Positions 51,487-59,477 are shown, counted from the first letter of the stretch. The stretch is 64,000 nucleotides of DNA from Oscillospiraceae bacterium (GCA_021200565.1 JAJQGJ010000019.1:62001-126000), one strand, 5' to 3'. The notes: generated by a model from the sequence alone, not told the origin. Program-made: numbers and translations.

Positions 51487-51536
51487 CGGCAAACTTCATT
51501 GTTTGCGAGAAAGGATAAATTTTTTCTCAAAACCTA

Positions 51537-51565
51537 TTGCATTTTTGAAGATAATAGCGTATAAT
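51537..51565 (+). promoter_or_regulatory. promoter of the type III toxin-antitoxin module
   Basis: TTGCAT (51537-51542), 17 bp, TATAAT (51560-51565), followed by the palindrome TGAACC-TAGA-GGTTCA at 51571-51586, which is either an operator or the 5' hairpin of the RNA. Confidence 0.75.
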
Positions 51566-51593
51566 ATAAGTGAACCTAGAGGTTCATTTAAGA

Positions 51594-51698
51594 GCATCGC
51601 TACTTTGAGTGCGACCCTTAATTTGAGTGCTTCACTACTCTGAATGTGACCGTTAATTGAAGTGCTTCGCTGCTTTGAATGCGAACCTTATTTGTAGG
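51594..51698 (+). ncRNA. ToxI-like antitoxin RNA, three 35-base tandem repeats
   Basis: Units at 51594-51628, 51629-51663 and 51664-51698, each starting GCWTCRCTRCT and containing TTGARTGYGA and a TTAATTTG-like end; roughly three quarters identical. They lie between a good promoter and a terminator that precedes a ToxN/AbiQ-like gene, exactly the architecture of type III antitoxins (known repeat lengths about 35-48 bases). Confidence 0.8.
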
Positions 51699-51730
51699 GA
51701 GGCAAGGAACTTGTCTCCCTATAGTTTTAT
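51695..51730 (+). terminator. attenuating terminator between antitoxin repeats and toxin gene
   Basis: Twelve-pair stem TAGGGAGGCAAG / CTTGTCTCCCTA (one G-U) with a GAA loop, then TAGTTTTAT. In ToxIN loci this sets the excess of antitoxin RNA over toxin mRNA. Confidence 0.85.
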
Positions 51731-51740
51731 CGGAGGGAAT

Positions 51741-52250
51741 ATGGATTTTTATCGGATTGATGAGAATTACATCGCCTATTTACAGCAATATGAAAAAGAA
51801 AAACGTGGCTTCACAAGAGTTCCAAACGTAAAATATGCTGACAGGAATAAGTTTGCTTTCGGTGCAGTGCTGGAAGTCGGCAATATAAAGTATTATGTCT
51901 CAGTGTCGTCCTACACGAAGCCTCAGGAAGCTAATATTCTGATTAAAGTCCCGGGTGATTCTCAGGAAGTAAAGGGATCGCTTAGGTTCAACTATATGGT
52001 TCCGGTTCCGGAAGAGTGTCTTACAAGACTTGTCATCAAAGATATTGAAGATGAAAGATACAGAAGACTTCTGAACAAGGAATACAGATTTTGTCAGAAT
52101 AACGTTGAACGAATTCAGAAAAAAGCAGAGAAAATCTACAGTATGATTGTGACAAATCGCAAGCAGGTTCTGACCGACAACAGCTGTGATTTCAAGCTGC
52201 TTGAACAAGCGTATAAAGAATACATAGACAAAGAAAGGACAAAATCATGA
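51741..52250 (+). CDS. toxN: type III toxin, ToxN/AbiQ family endoribonuclease
   Basis: Start ATG 51741, seven bases after CGGAGGG; the longer frame from 51657 would run through the RNA repeats and terminator and is rejected. The 169-residue product starts MDFYRIDENYIAYLQQYE and continues RVPNVKYADRNKFAFGAVLEVGNIKYYVSVSSY, the characteristic N-terminal half of ToxN/AbiQ/CptN proteins, then SLRFNYMVPVP. Family members cut mRNA and also the antitoxin precursor, and several give phage defence by abortive infection. The stop overlaps the next start (ATGA). Confidence 0.88.
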   Translation: MDFYRIDENYIAYLQQYEKEKRGFTRVPNVKYADRNKFAFGAVLEVGNIKYYVSVSSYTKPQEANILIKVPGDSQEVKGSLRFNYMVPVPEECLTRLVIKDIEDERYRRLLNKEYRFCQNNVERIQKKAEKIYSMIVTNRKQVLTDNSCDFKLLEQAYKEYIDKERTKS

Positions 52251-52810
52251 CATTCCCACCCAAAACAATAACATTAAAAGATGGTCGCAAGGCTATCTTC
52301 CGCAGTCCCGAGCTTTCCGATTGCCCGGCTTTGATTGACTATCTCCTAACCACCGCCACCGAGACCGATTTTCTCATGTCTGACCCGAGGGAATCGGGCA
52401 GATGGGAAGGCGAGGAGGGCTTACGGAGAGAGGAAGAGATTATCGAGGACAATATCTCTAGTCCCGACAAACTGATGATATGCTGCTTCGTTGACGGCGA
52501 ACTCGCCGGAAACTGCTTCATCAGCTATAACACCCGTGTCAAGACTGCCCACCGTGCCACAGTTGGCGTCGGTCTTATAAAAAAGTACTGGGGCTTGGGC
52601 ATCGGAACGGCTATGTTCAACGAGCTCATCCAGAACGCTTATGAGCGTGGCGGCATCATGCAACTCGAGCTCGACTACCTCGAGGGCAACACCCGGGCTC
52701 TCGGACTCTACACAAAAATGGGCTTCAAGGAAGTCGCCCATAAGCCGAATGCTGTCAAGCTTGCCGACGGCAGACTCCTTGACGAGATTTCGATGGTCAA
52801 GACACTATAA
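52247..52810 (+). CDS. GNAT-family N-acetyltransferase
   Basis: A 187-residue acetyltransferase; the acetyl-CoA loop region reads VGVGLIKKYWGLGIGTAMFNELI and the C-terminal motif ALGLYTKMGFKEV. It overlaps the ToxN stop by four bases, so it is expressed from the toxin transcript. Substrate unknown. Confidence 0.92.
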   Translation: MTFPPKTITLKDGRKAIFRSPELSDCPALIDYLLTTATETDFLMSDPRESGRWEGEEGLRREEEIIEDNISSPDKLMICCFVDGELAGNCFISYNTRVKTAHRATVGVGLIKKYWGLGIGTAMFNELIQNAYERGGIMQLELDYLEGNTRALGLYTKMGFKEVAHKPNAVKLADGRLLDEISMVKTL

Positions 52811-52823
52811 AGGAGTGCTGACG

Positions 52824-53228
52824 ATGAAAGAATTAGTAACTTATCAGGACAGCTTCGGTGTTGTCAACTATCCTGAGGGCTTTGAAAGCCTTATCGAGGG
52901 ACTTTCCATTCCGGAACAACTGAAGTTTTTCAGAATGGGCTGCGGGATTTACGTCAGACATCCGTTGAACGAGCGCAAGAAGAGCGAATATGATTTCAGT
53001 TGCACCATCGACGAAAGCGAGGACGTAAAGGCAATCATCGTGAAAGATGGTAAGATAGCCGGTGTCATGGTGAAAAACGTATACGGAGACACCTATCCCT
53101 GTATGGCTGAAAAGGGCTATATCATCCGTGACGATGAGGAGCTCGACGGCAGCGGTTACAAGAGCTTCACCGTCTATGAATACCTGATTTGCGTGCCCGA
53201 GGATTTTGATGAGCTGAGCGACCACTGA
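52824..53228 (+). CDS. hypothetical protein, 134 residues
   Basis: ATG 52824 follows AAGGAG. A soluble protein of unknown family: an acidic alpha/beta sequence with YPEGFESLIEGLSIPEQLKFFRMGCGIYVRHP cut by a DFSCTIDES stretch and ending VCVPEDFDELS-like. It is 13 bases after the acetyltransferase and probably in the same transcript. No motif found. Confidence 0.65.
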   Translation: MKELVTYQDSFGVVNYPEGFESLIEGLSIPEQLKFFRMGCGIYVRHPLNERKKSEYDFSCTIDESEDVKAIIVKDGKIAGVMVKNVYGDTYPCMAEKGYIIRDDEELDGSGYKSFTVYEYLICVPEDFDELSDH

Positions 53229-53307
53229 GGTCGCTCTATTTTTGTTTGCGTTGAGTGAACGCAATGCGAAAATTATGAATATCTAATGAAATTTGCTGTG
53301 ATTTGTC

Positions 53308-53346
53308 TTGACAGCAAAATAAAAAATTGCATACAATCTAATTGTA
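53308..53346 (+). promoter_or_regulatory. peroxidase promoter with OhrR-type operator
   Basis: TTGACA (53308-53313), 18-bp spacer, TACAAT (53332-53337). The palindrome TACAATCTAATTGTA (53332-53346) covers the -10 box and differs at two positions from the Bacillus OhrR box TACAATTAAATTGTA. Confidence 0.75.
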
Positions 53347-53386
53347 CACAACTTAACATAATTCTCAAGACGAAAGGATAATAACT

Positions 53387-53860
53387 ATGAGCATTTATGA
53401 TTATACAGTAAAAGACGGAAGCGGAAATGATGTTTTGCTGTCGGACTATAGAGGCAAAGTTCTTCTGATTGTAAACACTGCCACCGGTTGTGGATTCACT
53501 CCTCAGTATGACGGTTTGCAGGAGCTTTACTCAAAATATGCAGAAAAAGGCTTTGAAATTCTCGACTTCCCGTGTAACCAGTTCGCAGGGCAGGCACCAG
53601 GAACTGATGAAGAGATTGCAAGTTTCTGCACAGGTAGATTCGGAGTTACTTTCAAGCAGTTCCACAAAATCGATGTTAATGGTGCAAACGAGGAACCGCT
53701 TTATGCTTTCCTGAAATCGCAAATCGGCGGTGTAGCCGGAAAGAATATCAAGTGGAATTTCACCAAATTCCTGGTTGACAGAAACGGAAATGTGGTTGCA
53801 CGCCATGCTCCCACAAAAACACCGAAGTCCTTGGAAGAAGAAATAGAGAAGCTGTTGTGA
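53387..53860 (+). CDS. glutathione peroxidase-family peroxidase
   Basis: Thiol peroxidase of the Gpx family, 157 residues. The peroxidatic site is NTATGCGFTPQYDGL with cysteine (TGC) instead of selenocysteine; FPCNQFAGQ and KWNFTKFLVDRNG supply the Gln and Trp of the catalytic tetrad. In anaerobes such enzymes usually take electrons from thioredoxin. Its promoter has an OhrR box and the next gene encodes an OhrR-like regulator. Confidence 0.94.
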   Translation: MSIYDYTVKDGSGNDVLLSDYRGKVLLIVNTATGCGFTPQYDGLQELYSKYAEKGFEILDFPCNQFAGQAPGTDEEIASFCTGRFGVTFKQFHKIDVNGANEEPLYAFLKSQIGGVAGKNIKWNFTKFLVDRNGNVVARHAPTKTPKSLEEEIEKLL

Positions 53861-53885
53861 CTTGGCTTTCAGGAGGATTGAAAAG

Positions 53886-54311
53886 TTGGATAAGTATGAT
53901 GTTTTGAAAATTGAAAATCAACTGTGTTTTCCGCTGTATGTATGTGCCAAAGAAGTGGTGAGGAAGTATAAGCCATATCTCGACCAGATTGACTTGACAT
54001 ATACTCAGTATATTACGATGATGGTATTGTGGGAATATGGTCAGATGAATGTACGGGAGTTAGGGGACAGGCTATATCTTGACTCTGGAACACTCACACC
54101 TCTCTTAAAAAAGCTGGAGTCAAAGGGATTGATTCAAAGGGAACGTTCTGATAAAGACGAACGGAACGTGATAGTGACTCCGACTAATGAGGGTGTTGAG
54201 CTTCGGGAAAAGGCAGTCTCTATACCAATGGCAATCGGAAGTTGCATCAATTTAACGCAGGAAGAGGCACTCACGCTTTATAGATTGTTGTATAAGATTC
54301 TCGGAAAATAA
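53886..54311 (+). CDS. MarR-family organic-peroxide sensor (OhrR-like)
   Basis: Start TTG 53886, ten bases after AGGAGG; 141 residues. The N-terminal ENQLCFPLYVCAKEV carries the reactive cysteine in the position conserved in OhrR (QLCF-LY). The winged helix is at about 50-110 (YLDSGTLTPLLKKLESKGLIQRERSDKDERNV). It probably represses the upstream peroxidase until the cysteine is oxidised. Confidence 0.88.
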   Translation: MDKYDVLKIENQLCFPLYVCAKEVVRKYKPYLDQIDLTYTQYITMMVLWEYGQMNVRELGDRLYLDSGTLTPLLKKLESKGLIQRERSDKDERNVIVTPTNEGVELREKAVSIPMAIGSCINLTQEEALTLYRLLYKILGK

Positions 54312-54348
54312 ATCTGAAAATATTTTTTTAAAATTTCTCCCAACCCCC

Positions 54349-54460
54349 TTGACAAGCTCCCTAATATAGTGTATACTATAGACAGTTAGCAGAGGCTAAC
54401 ACAAATTTAGCCTCTGCTACTATAAAATCACAAGGTTAGCTTATGCTAACTGAAAGGAGA
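54349..54460 (+). promoter_or_regulatory. promoter and structured leader of a small membrane peptide
   Basis: TTGACA (54349-54354), 17 bp, TATACT (54372-54377). The leader holds GTTAGC-AGAG-GCTAAC (54385-54400), then AGCAGAGGCT / AGCCTCTGCT (54388-54397, 54409-54418), then GTTAGC-TTAT-GCTAAC (54435-54450). The first two hairpins share bases and exclude each other, and both GTTAGC/GCTAAC pairs can exchange partners. Confidence 0.65.
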
Positions 54461-54467
54461 GCCGAAA

Positions 54468-54578
54468 ATGATTACAACCATTCTGTCCGCCGCAGTGATT
54501 TCTACTGCAATTCTGCTTGTAATAAGCTCAGTAAAACGGCTCTGCCGGGGAGCTCTCATGAAGAGCCGCACGGCTTAA
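54468..54578 (+). CDS. 36-residue membrane peptide, toxin-like
   Basis: ATG 54468 follows GAAAGGAG at ideal distance. The peptide starts MITTILSAAVISTAILLVI, so one membrane helix covers about residues 3-20, and it ends basic (KRLCRG, MKSRTA). Single helix, basic tail, strong ribosome site and a structured leader resemble type I toxins, but no antisense promoter was found. Alternatively a small regulatory membrane protein. Confidence 0.55.
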   Translation: MITTILSAAVISTAILLVISSVKRLCRGALMKSRTA

Positions 54579-54619
54579 GCCAAACGATTGTCACTCCACC
54601 TTTTATACACATTTCACAA

Positions 54620-54660
54620 AAGCCGACCAGTTCCTTAAAACCGGTCGGCGTTCTCCTTTA
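54620..54660 (+). terminator. intrinsic terminator
   Basis: GCCGACC / GGTCGGC stem followed by GTTCTCCTTTAT, after the small peptide gene. Confidence 0.65.
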
Positions 54661-54682
54661 TATGTATATGCGTAATTAGGTT

Positions 54683-55363
54683 TTACCGTCTCTTCCACGC
54701 CTCAAGCCGATAAATCGGCATCCCCATATCCGAGAATCTCTGCTCATACTCAGTGACGATATTCCCCTCAAAGTCGCTGTGGTGGAGGTCCAGGCTCACG
54801 TTTCTGAGGACAAACCCATACTCCGAGAACTCCTGAATCGAGAACTCGAAGAACTCCCGGTTGTCGGCCTTCTGGAAGATTCCGGCGTCGGATTTGAGAA
54901 GCTTGTCGTAAATCTTGAGAAAGTTGTGGTGCGTAAGCCGGTGAACGGCGTAGCTCTTCTTAGGATAAGGGCAGCTGAAATTGAGATACAGCCCGGAAAT
55001 GGAGCCATCAGGGATGAACTTCTCAAGATAATTGGCATCCGCACGGAGTAAAATCAGGTTCGGGATCTTCTCCTCAATAGTCTTTTCAGCCGCCTCGACG
55101 ATAACGTTCGAGGTCTTTTCTATTGCAAGGATGTTGAGCTCCGGCTCACGTTTCGCAAGCTCCCTTGCGAACTGACCTTTGCCGCAGCCTATTTCCATGA
55201 TAACGGGATTATCGTTTCCGAAAAGAGCCGGAAGATCCAGATACTCTTTTTTCTCAACAGACGTGACAAAGTTCCTGTCCTCGCAGTTGAGGATTATGAG
55301 TCTGCCGGTTTCGATGCACCTTTCAAGTCTTTCTTCAAGGTGCGCCTTTCTTCTCATTCTCAT
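54683..55363 (-). CDS. trmB: tRNA (guanine-N7)-methyltransferase
   Basis: Methylates G46 of tRNA. 226 residues, usual length. SAM motif MEIGCGKGQFARELA, then IEKTSNVIVEAAEKT and RADANYLEKF; the catalytic region LYLNFSCPYPKKSYAVHRLTH has Ser-Cys in place of the common NFPDPWPK, a mild deviation. Overlaps the galK stop. Confidence 0.93.
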   Translation of the reverse strand: MRMRRKAHLEERLERCIETGRLIILNCEDRNFVTSVEKKEYLDLPALFGNDNPVIMEIGCGKGQFARELAKREPELNILAIEKTSNVIVEAAEKTIEEKIPNLILLRADANYLEKFIPDGSISGLYLNFSCPYPKKSYAVHRLTHHNFLKIYDKLLKSDAGIFQKADNREFFEFSIQEFSEYGFVLRNVSLDLHHSDFEGNIVTEYEQRFSDMGMPIYRLEAWKRR

Positions 55364-56592
55364 TGGGCTAAGACCTCAGTTCCGCCAACAGGACGAATCT
55401 TGAGAGCGTAAACGCTTCCCTCGCCGAAAATCTTCTCCATGCCTGCCTTATATGAATCCAGCATCTCATCAGGAACGAAAGCCTGAATTGTTCCGGCAAA
55501 GCCTCCGCCGTGAACTCTTGTGGCGCCCTTGCCGGAGAGAAGCTTCTCGCTCATATAGAGACCAAGTGATACGCCCTGTTCAGTCGGAACGGAGGAAGCA
55601 TAGACATTTTGGAGGTACTTGTATGAGCTGTTTCCGGAAGCCTTGATAACCTCAAGGAACTTGTCAAAGTCGCCGTCTTCGAGAGCTTTGACGAGCTGAT
55701 CAACCCGGCAATTTTCATCAAAGAAGTGAAGAGCCCTCAAAACTGCTCTGTCGCCCAAAATTTCTCTGAGCTTCGGGAGATTGTTTATAACATCGTCACT
55801 TGTGAGCTCTCTTAAAACCTCTTTGCCGAGCATTCCCGCAACAGCCTTCATTTCAGCCGGAACTGCGGCATATTCGGGAGTCATGTGCGCATGGTTGCCC
55901 TTTGTGTCGACGATGCAGACGCTGTAGCCGTACTTTCCGAGGTCCAGAGAAAGCGCCTTGACAACCGGATTTTCCAAATCCTCAAAGTCGATTCCGACAA
56001 CTCCTCCGACAGACGACGCCATCTGATCCATGAGTCCAGAAGGCTTTCCGAAGTAGACGTTTTCGGCATATTGAGCAATCTGTGCCGCCTCGATGTCTGA
56101 AACGCTTCCGTCGTTGTAAAGATGACTTAAAATAGTGACAAGAAGAACCTCAAAAGCCGCAGATGACGAAAGACCTGAGCCCTTCAAGACATTCGAATGG
56201 GTGTAAGCTGTGAAGCCGCCGATCTTGTAGCCACGGTTCTTTAAGTCCATGCAAACGCCACGTATGAGAGATGCCGAAGTGTTCTTCTCGCTCTCGTGGA
56301 CATCAAGATTTCTTGTGTCAACAGTGTCGAGAGGGAATCCCTCAGATTTGACGGTGATAACTCCGTCGGTCTGAGGCTTGACTGCTGCAAACACATCAAG
56401 ATTGACTGCCGCAGCGACGACACGTCCACGGTTGTGGTCGGTGTGGTTTCCACAGATTTCCGTTCTTCCGGGAGCCGAGAAAAATCTCGTTGCCGGGTAC
56501 TTGTAAAGGGCTTCGAATTCGCTCGCAACGTGTTCAAAGCGGGATTTTGCGCCTTCTGATTGATAGAGCTGGTCAAAAGAAGTTTTACTCAT
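55360..56592 (-). CDS. galK: galactokinase
   Basis: Phosphorylates D-galactose, 410 residues. GHMP kinase motifs: APGRTEICGNHTDHNRG with the galactokinase signature, GSGLSSSAAFEV as the phosphate loop, and RVHGGGFAGTIQAFVP near the C-terminus. It joins the galactan locus to the Leloir pathway, although galT and galE are not in the window. Confidence 0.96.
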   Translation of the reverse strand: MSKTSFDQLYQSEGAKSRFEHVASEFEALYKYPATRFFSAPGRTEICGNHTDHNRGRVVAAAVNLDVFAAVKPQTDGVITVKSEGFPLDTVDTRNLDVHESEKNTSASLIRGVCMDLKNRGYKIGGFTAYTHSNVLKGSGLSSSAAFEVLLVTILSHLYNDGSVSDIEAAQIAQYAENVYFGKPSGLMDQMASSVGGVVGIDFEDLENPVVKALSLDLGKYGYSVCIVDTKGNHAHMTPEYAAVPAEMKAVAGMLGKEVLRELTSDDVINNLPKLREILGDRAVLRALHFFDENCRVDQLVKALEDGDFDKFLEVIKASGNSSYKYLQNVYASSVPTEQGVSLGLYMSEKLLSGKGATRVHGGGFAGTIQAFVPDEMLDSYKAGMEKIFGEGSVYALKIRPVGGTEVLAQ

Positions 56593-56610
56593 GTTGGTTT
56601 CCTCGTTTCT

Positions 56611-57774
56611 TTATTTCTTTTTAAAAAGAGTGTCAAATTTAGAGCTGTGGAAGTGTACGCTCATCACGAGCCCCATCGCAACGGTTATTGAGAGCATCGA
56701 AGAGCCTCCCGCAGAGAAGAATGGAAGCGGTATTCCGATAACCGGAGTCACTCCGACGCACATGCCGATATTGAGAACACAGTGAATGAAGAGATAAGCA
56801 AACACTCCCATGCAGATGCATCTTCCCAACGTGTCGGAAGCCCTGAGACTATTCCAGAGAATTCTCAGGCAGATAACGCCCAAGAGAATCACTATCGCCA
56901 GACAGCCGATATATCCGAGCGTCTGACCGGCATAGGAGAAGATAAAGTCGCTGTGGCAGACAGGAACATAGGAATAGTCTCCACCAAAGAGACCTTTTCC
57001 GGTCAACTGCCCCGAGCCGATGGCGATGAGCGACTTATTGACCTGATAGAGTGAGTCTTCAGTTGCGTATTCGGCGGGATTTATAATTGCAAGAATCCGG
57101 TTTTTATGTACCGACTGCAGATAGAAATTCCAGAGTAAATAGAAGACAATCGGCGCAGCAACGCATGCTCCCAGAATATATTTCCACGAAATTCCGGCAG
57201 CGAAAACAATAGCTAAAAAGATGACAACGAATACTATTGCCGTTCCGTCGTCGCCCTGGAGCATGATGAGCGCTATCGGAATTGCGGCGTGCACGCACAG
57301 CGCCAGAATATTCAGAGGGTTATTGAAGAAGTCTTTAGTCTTGTAGCAGTGGTATGAGAGGGAGAGAATGAACGCTAATTTCAGAAATTCCGACGGCTGC
57401 AGGCTGAACGAGCCTATCATTATCCATGCCTGATCGTCCGAGCCCTCAAGTCCTGACGTGCCAAGGCTTGTGAAGGTGAGAAGCGTCAGCCCAATAGTCA
57501 GCGGAAGGTATATAAACCATAGCTTCGAGAATTTTCTATAATCAAATGCCGCAAGAAATAAAGATATAATTATGCCGACCAATGCGGCTAAGAATTGAGT
57601 TTTTACGGTTGACGAGCTGATTGTGGCGTTGGTGATCGTCTGAGTTTCGCTGTTCACCATGAGTGAATATAGGAGAAGAATTCCCAGCGAGCAGCAGGCA
57701 AGAACGAACAGCATAAGAAGCTTGTCAAGCCTCCGCAGGTATCTTATAACTGCGGAAAGAGCAGTTTTGAGCAT
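56611..57774 (-). CDS. rodA: SEDS-family peptidoglycan polymerase, RodA type
   Basis: Start ATG 57774 after GAAAGAGG; 387 residues with about ten membrane helices. The signature LQPSEFLKLAFILSLSYH contains the region essential for transglycosylation, and VGVTPVIGIPLPFFSAGGSSML is the SEDS C-terminal block. Length and lack of an N-terminal extension favour RodA over FtsW. It polymerises glycan strands with a partner PBP. Confidence 0.9.
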   Translation of the reverse strand: MLKTALSAVIRYLRRLDKLLMLFVLACCSLGILLLYSLMVNSETQTITNATISSSTVKTQFLAALVGIIISLFLAAFDYRKFSKLWFIYLPLTIGLTLLTFTSLGTSGLEGSDDQAWIMIGSFSLQPSEFLKLAFILSLSYHCYKTKDFFNNPLNILALCVHAAIPIALIMLQGDDGTAIVFVVIFLAIVFAAGISWKYILGACVAAPIVFYLLWNFYLQSVHKNRILAIINPAEYATEDSLYQVNKSLIAIGSGQLTGKGLFGGDYSYVPVCHSDFIFSYAGQTLGYIGCLAIVILLGVICLRILWNSLRASDTLGRCICMGVFAYLFIHCVLNIGMCVGVTPVIGIPLPFFSAGGSSMLSITVAMGLVMSVHFHSSKFDTLFKKK

Positions 57775-57960
57775 ATAACCTCTTTCTTTCAAGTTCAACT
57801 GAGCTTATTGTAGCATATCAGCCTCAGTTTTTCAACTCGAAATCGCAAAACTGACAAAATTTAATCTTGTATTTTTCTGAAAATGTGATATGATATATGT
57901 ATGAGCGGTGTCGCTATACGGCGCCTCCTCACGTCAAAAAATATTCAAGGAGGAACTACA

Positions 57961-58131
57961 ATGGCTTATAGAATCACTGAAGAGTGTGTCAAGTGCGGTG
58001 CTTGCGCAGCAGAGTGCCCCGTTGAGGCTATCACCGAGGGCGACGAGACCTATGTTATCGATCCCGATACCTGCATCTCCTGCGGCAACTGCCAGGCAGT
58101 ATGCCCCGTAGGCGCACCTGTAGAGGAATAA
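57961..58131 (+). CDS. 2[4Fe-4S] clostridial ferredoxin
   Basis: 56-residue electron carrier with two cluster motifs: CVKCGACAAECP and CISCGNCQAVCP. AAGGAGG ribosome site. A promoter candidate TTGTAT-16-TATGAT lies about 70 bases upstream; the in-frame ATG at 57901 has no ribosome site and overlaps that promoter region. Likely redox partner of the pyruvate oxidoreductase and of the FTR-like protein. Confidence 0.97.
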   Translation: MAYRITEECVKCGACAAECPVEAITEGDETYVIDPDTCISCGNCQAVCPVGAPVEE

Positions 58132-58141
58132 TTCTGTACTT

Positions 58142-58179
58142 AAAAAAGAGCTCCTGCATATGTGGGAGCTCTTTTTTTG
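58142..58179 (+). terminator. intrinsic terminator after ferredoxin
   Basis: AAAAAAGAGCTCC / GGAGCTCTTTTTT perfect stem with T run; the A run makes it usable in both directions. Confidence 0.92.
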
Positions 58180-58183
58180 TAAA

Positions 58184-58300
58184 CCCTCTCAGTCAGCTTC
58201 GCTGACAGCTCCCCCAGAGGGGGAGCCAAGAATTTACGAGAGGCAGTAACTCGGCTCTCCCTTTGGGAGAGCTGGCACGCCGCAGGCGTGACTGAGAGGG
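58184..58300. repeat. empty inverted-repeat element of the DUF559 family
   Basis: 117 bp. Left arm CCCTCTCAGTCAGC ... GGGGGAGCC (58184-58227) and right arm GGCTCTCCC ... GACTGAGAGGG (58253-58300) are mirror images with compensating changes inside the hairpins; a 25-bp spacer lies between them. Same architecture as 18359-18929 without the gene. Confidence 0.75.
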
Positions 58301-58320
58301 CGCAACCACAGGGAGCGTAA

Positions 58321-59028
58321 TTACGAGTTGATTACTTCCACCGCCGTATACGTTTTCCCCTCACTATCCGCCAGATCGACATAGCAGCTGCCGTCAACAG
58401 TCGCAATCTTCGGACAGATAGTGTCGCCGAGATGCGCCTGGCGTTTGTATTCAGCTCTGAGTTCTTTTATGCTCCCGATTTCCGGGAGCTGTCCCAAAGC
58501 AATCTCTATGTATCTTGCGTTGTTGACATGATGGTAAACGTCGATGTCGTCTGCTCTCACAGGAATCGGCGGTAATGCTGTCATATTATCCGGAAGGCTT
58601 AGCTTTCTAGGAGCATAGTCCATTTCAATCTTTTCATCCAAGCCATAAGCGGCTTTTTCCTCTTCCGAGGGTCTTACCGGTCTCATCGATTCGGTGTTGA
58701 CATAGACCCAAATAGAATTTGCCTTCACAAGCAATTCGCCGTTCTTATCAGTTATGATAAAGTTTCTGTTTCCGTAGCAGTTCGAGAATTCATATGGTCT
58801 TGTCTCGATGGTGATCTCATCGTAAAGCCTCGGACACCTCTCAAGAACCACCTGCCAGCTCGAAAGAAGCCATGCACGGTGGTTTTTTATGAGATAGTTG
58901 AGCCCGACTCCCAACGATTCCGAGTGGAGCATAACACAGTCCTGCATGTAGTTTATAAGGCTTCCGAGCTTAAGCCGCCCCTGCTCGTCTGTCTCACTGA
59001 ACCGAACCGTCCCGCTCATACGATACAT
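58321..59028 (-). CDS. acyl-ACP thioesterase
   Basis: Start ATG 59028 after GGAGGGG; 235 residues, two HotDog domains. The first contains FSETDEQGRLKLGSLINYMQDCVMLHSESLG, the second DIDVYHHVNNARYIEIALG with the catalytic Asn/His. Releases fatty acids from acyl carrier protein; common in gut Clostridia. The extended frame to 59121 is rejected for lack of a ribosome site. Confidence 0.93.
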   Translation of the reverse strand: MYRMSGTVRFSETDEQGRLKLGSLINYMQDCVMLHSESLGVGLNYLIKNHRAWLLSSWQVVLERCPRLYDEITIETRPYEFSNCYGNRNFIITDKNGELLVKANSIWVYVNTESMRPVRPSEEEKAAYGLDEKIEMDYAPRKLSLPDNMTALPPIPVRADDIDVYHHVNNARYIEIALGQLPEIGSIKELRAEYKRQAHLGDTICPKIATVDGSCYVDLADSEGKTYTAVEVINS

Positions 59029-59249
59029 AGTAACCCCTCCAAAATTTTTGTTTATACTATTATAGTAGCTTTTCCAGAAAACGTCAAGGGACAAATCGGG
59101 GAGAAAGTCACCGAAAGCCATGATAAAATATTAAGATTTTCTCGAGTAAATCTCTTTTCTCGCTAGCTAAGAACTTTATATTGACATTTGCGGGGGGGTA
59201 ATATAATAGAAGTGTAAAAAATATTTCTTCAAAAGGACGATTTATATTG

Positions 59250-59477
59250 ATGGACGAGGCAGAAAAGACTAAAAAAATCCGTGAACAGAGGAAGATTGAC
59301 CGCAAGCGTTACTATGCCAAAACCGCCAATCTCTATCCCAGGAGGTCATGGTCAAAGGAAGAAAATGCACTTGTTCTGGCGCATTCGATGCCAGACAGTG
59401 AGCTGTCAAAAAGAATTCGGCGTTCTGTGAAGTCAATCCAGGAAAAGCGCAGGAGACTAAGAAAAGAAAGCAAATGA
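59250..59477 (+). CDS. small SANT/Myb-like DNA-binding protein
   Basis: ATG 59250 after AAAGGACG. A 75-residue, very basic protein: an N-terminal Lys/Arg-rich helix, then RRSWSKEENALVLAHSMPDSELSKRIRRSVKSIQEKRRRLR, split here by spacing of tryptophans/leucines, which reads as one SANT/Myb-type three-helix motif as in phage and HNH-associated proteins. Possible cargo of the adjacent element. Confidence 0.65.
   Translation: MDEAEKTKKIREQRKIDRKRYYAKTANLYPRRSWSKEENALVLAHSMPDSELSKRIRRSVKSIQEKRRRLRKESK

Noticed and set aside
51594-51698. CRISPR-like array
   Set aside because: The three 35-base units are contiguous without unique spacers and end at a terminator before a ToxN-like gene; type III antitoxin repeats fit better.
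54443-54679. Plus-strand ORF of 78 codons
   Set aside because: Starts inside a leader hairpin without a ribosome site; the 36-residue frame at 54468 is the one with a proper site.
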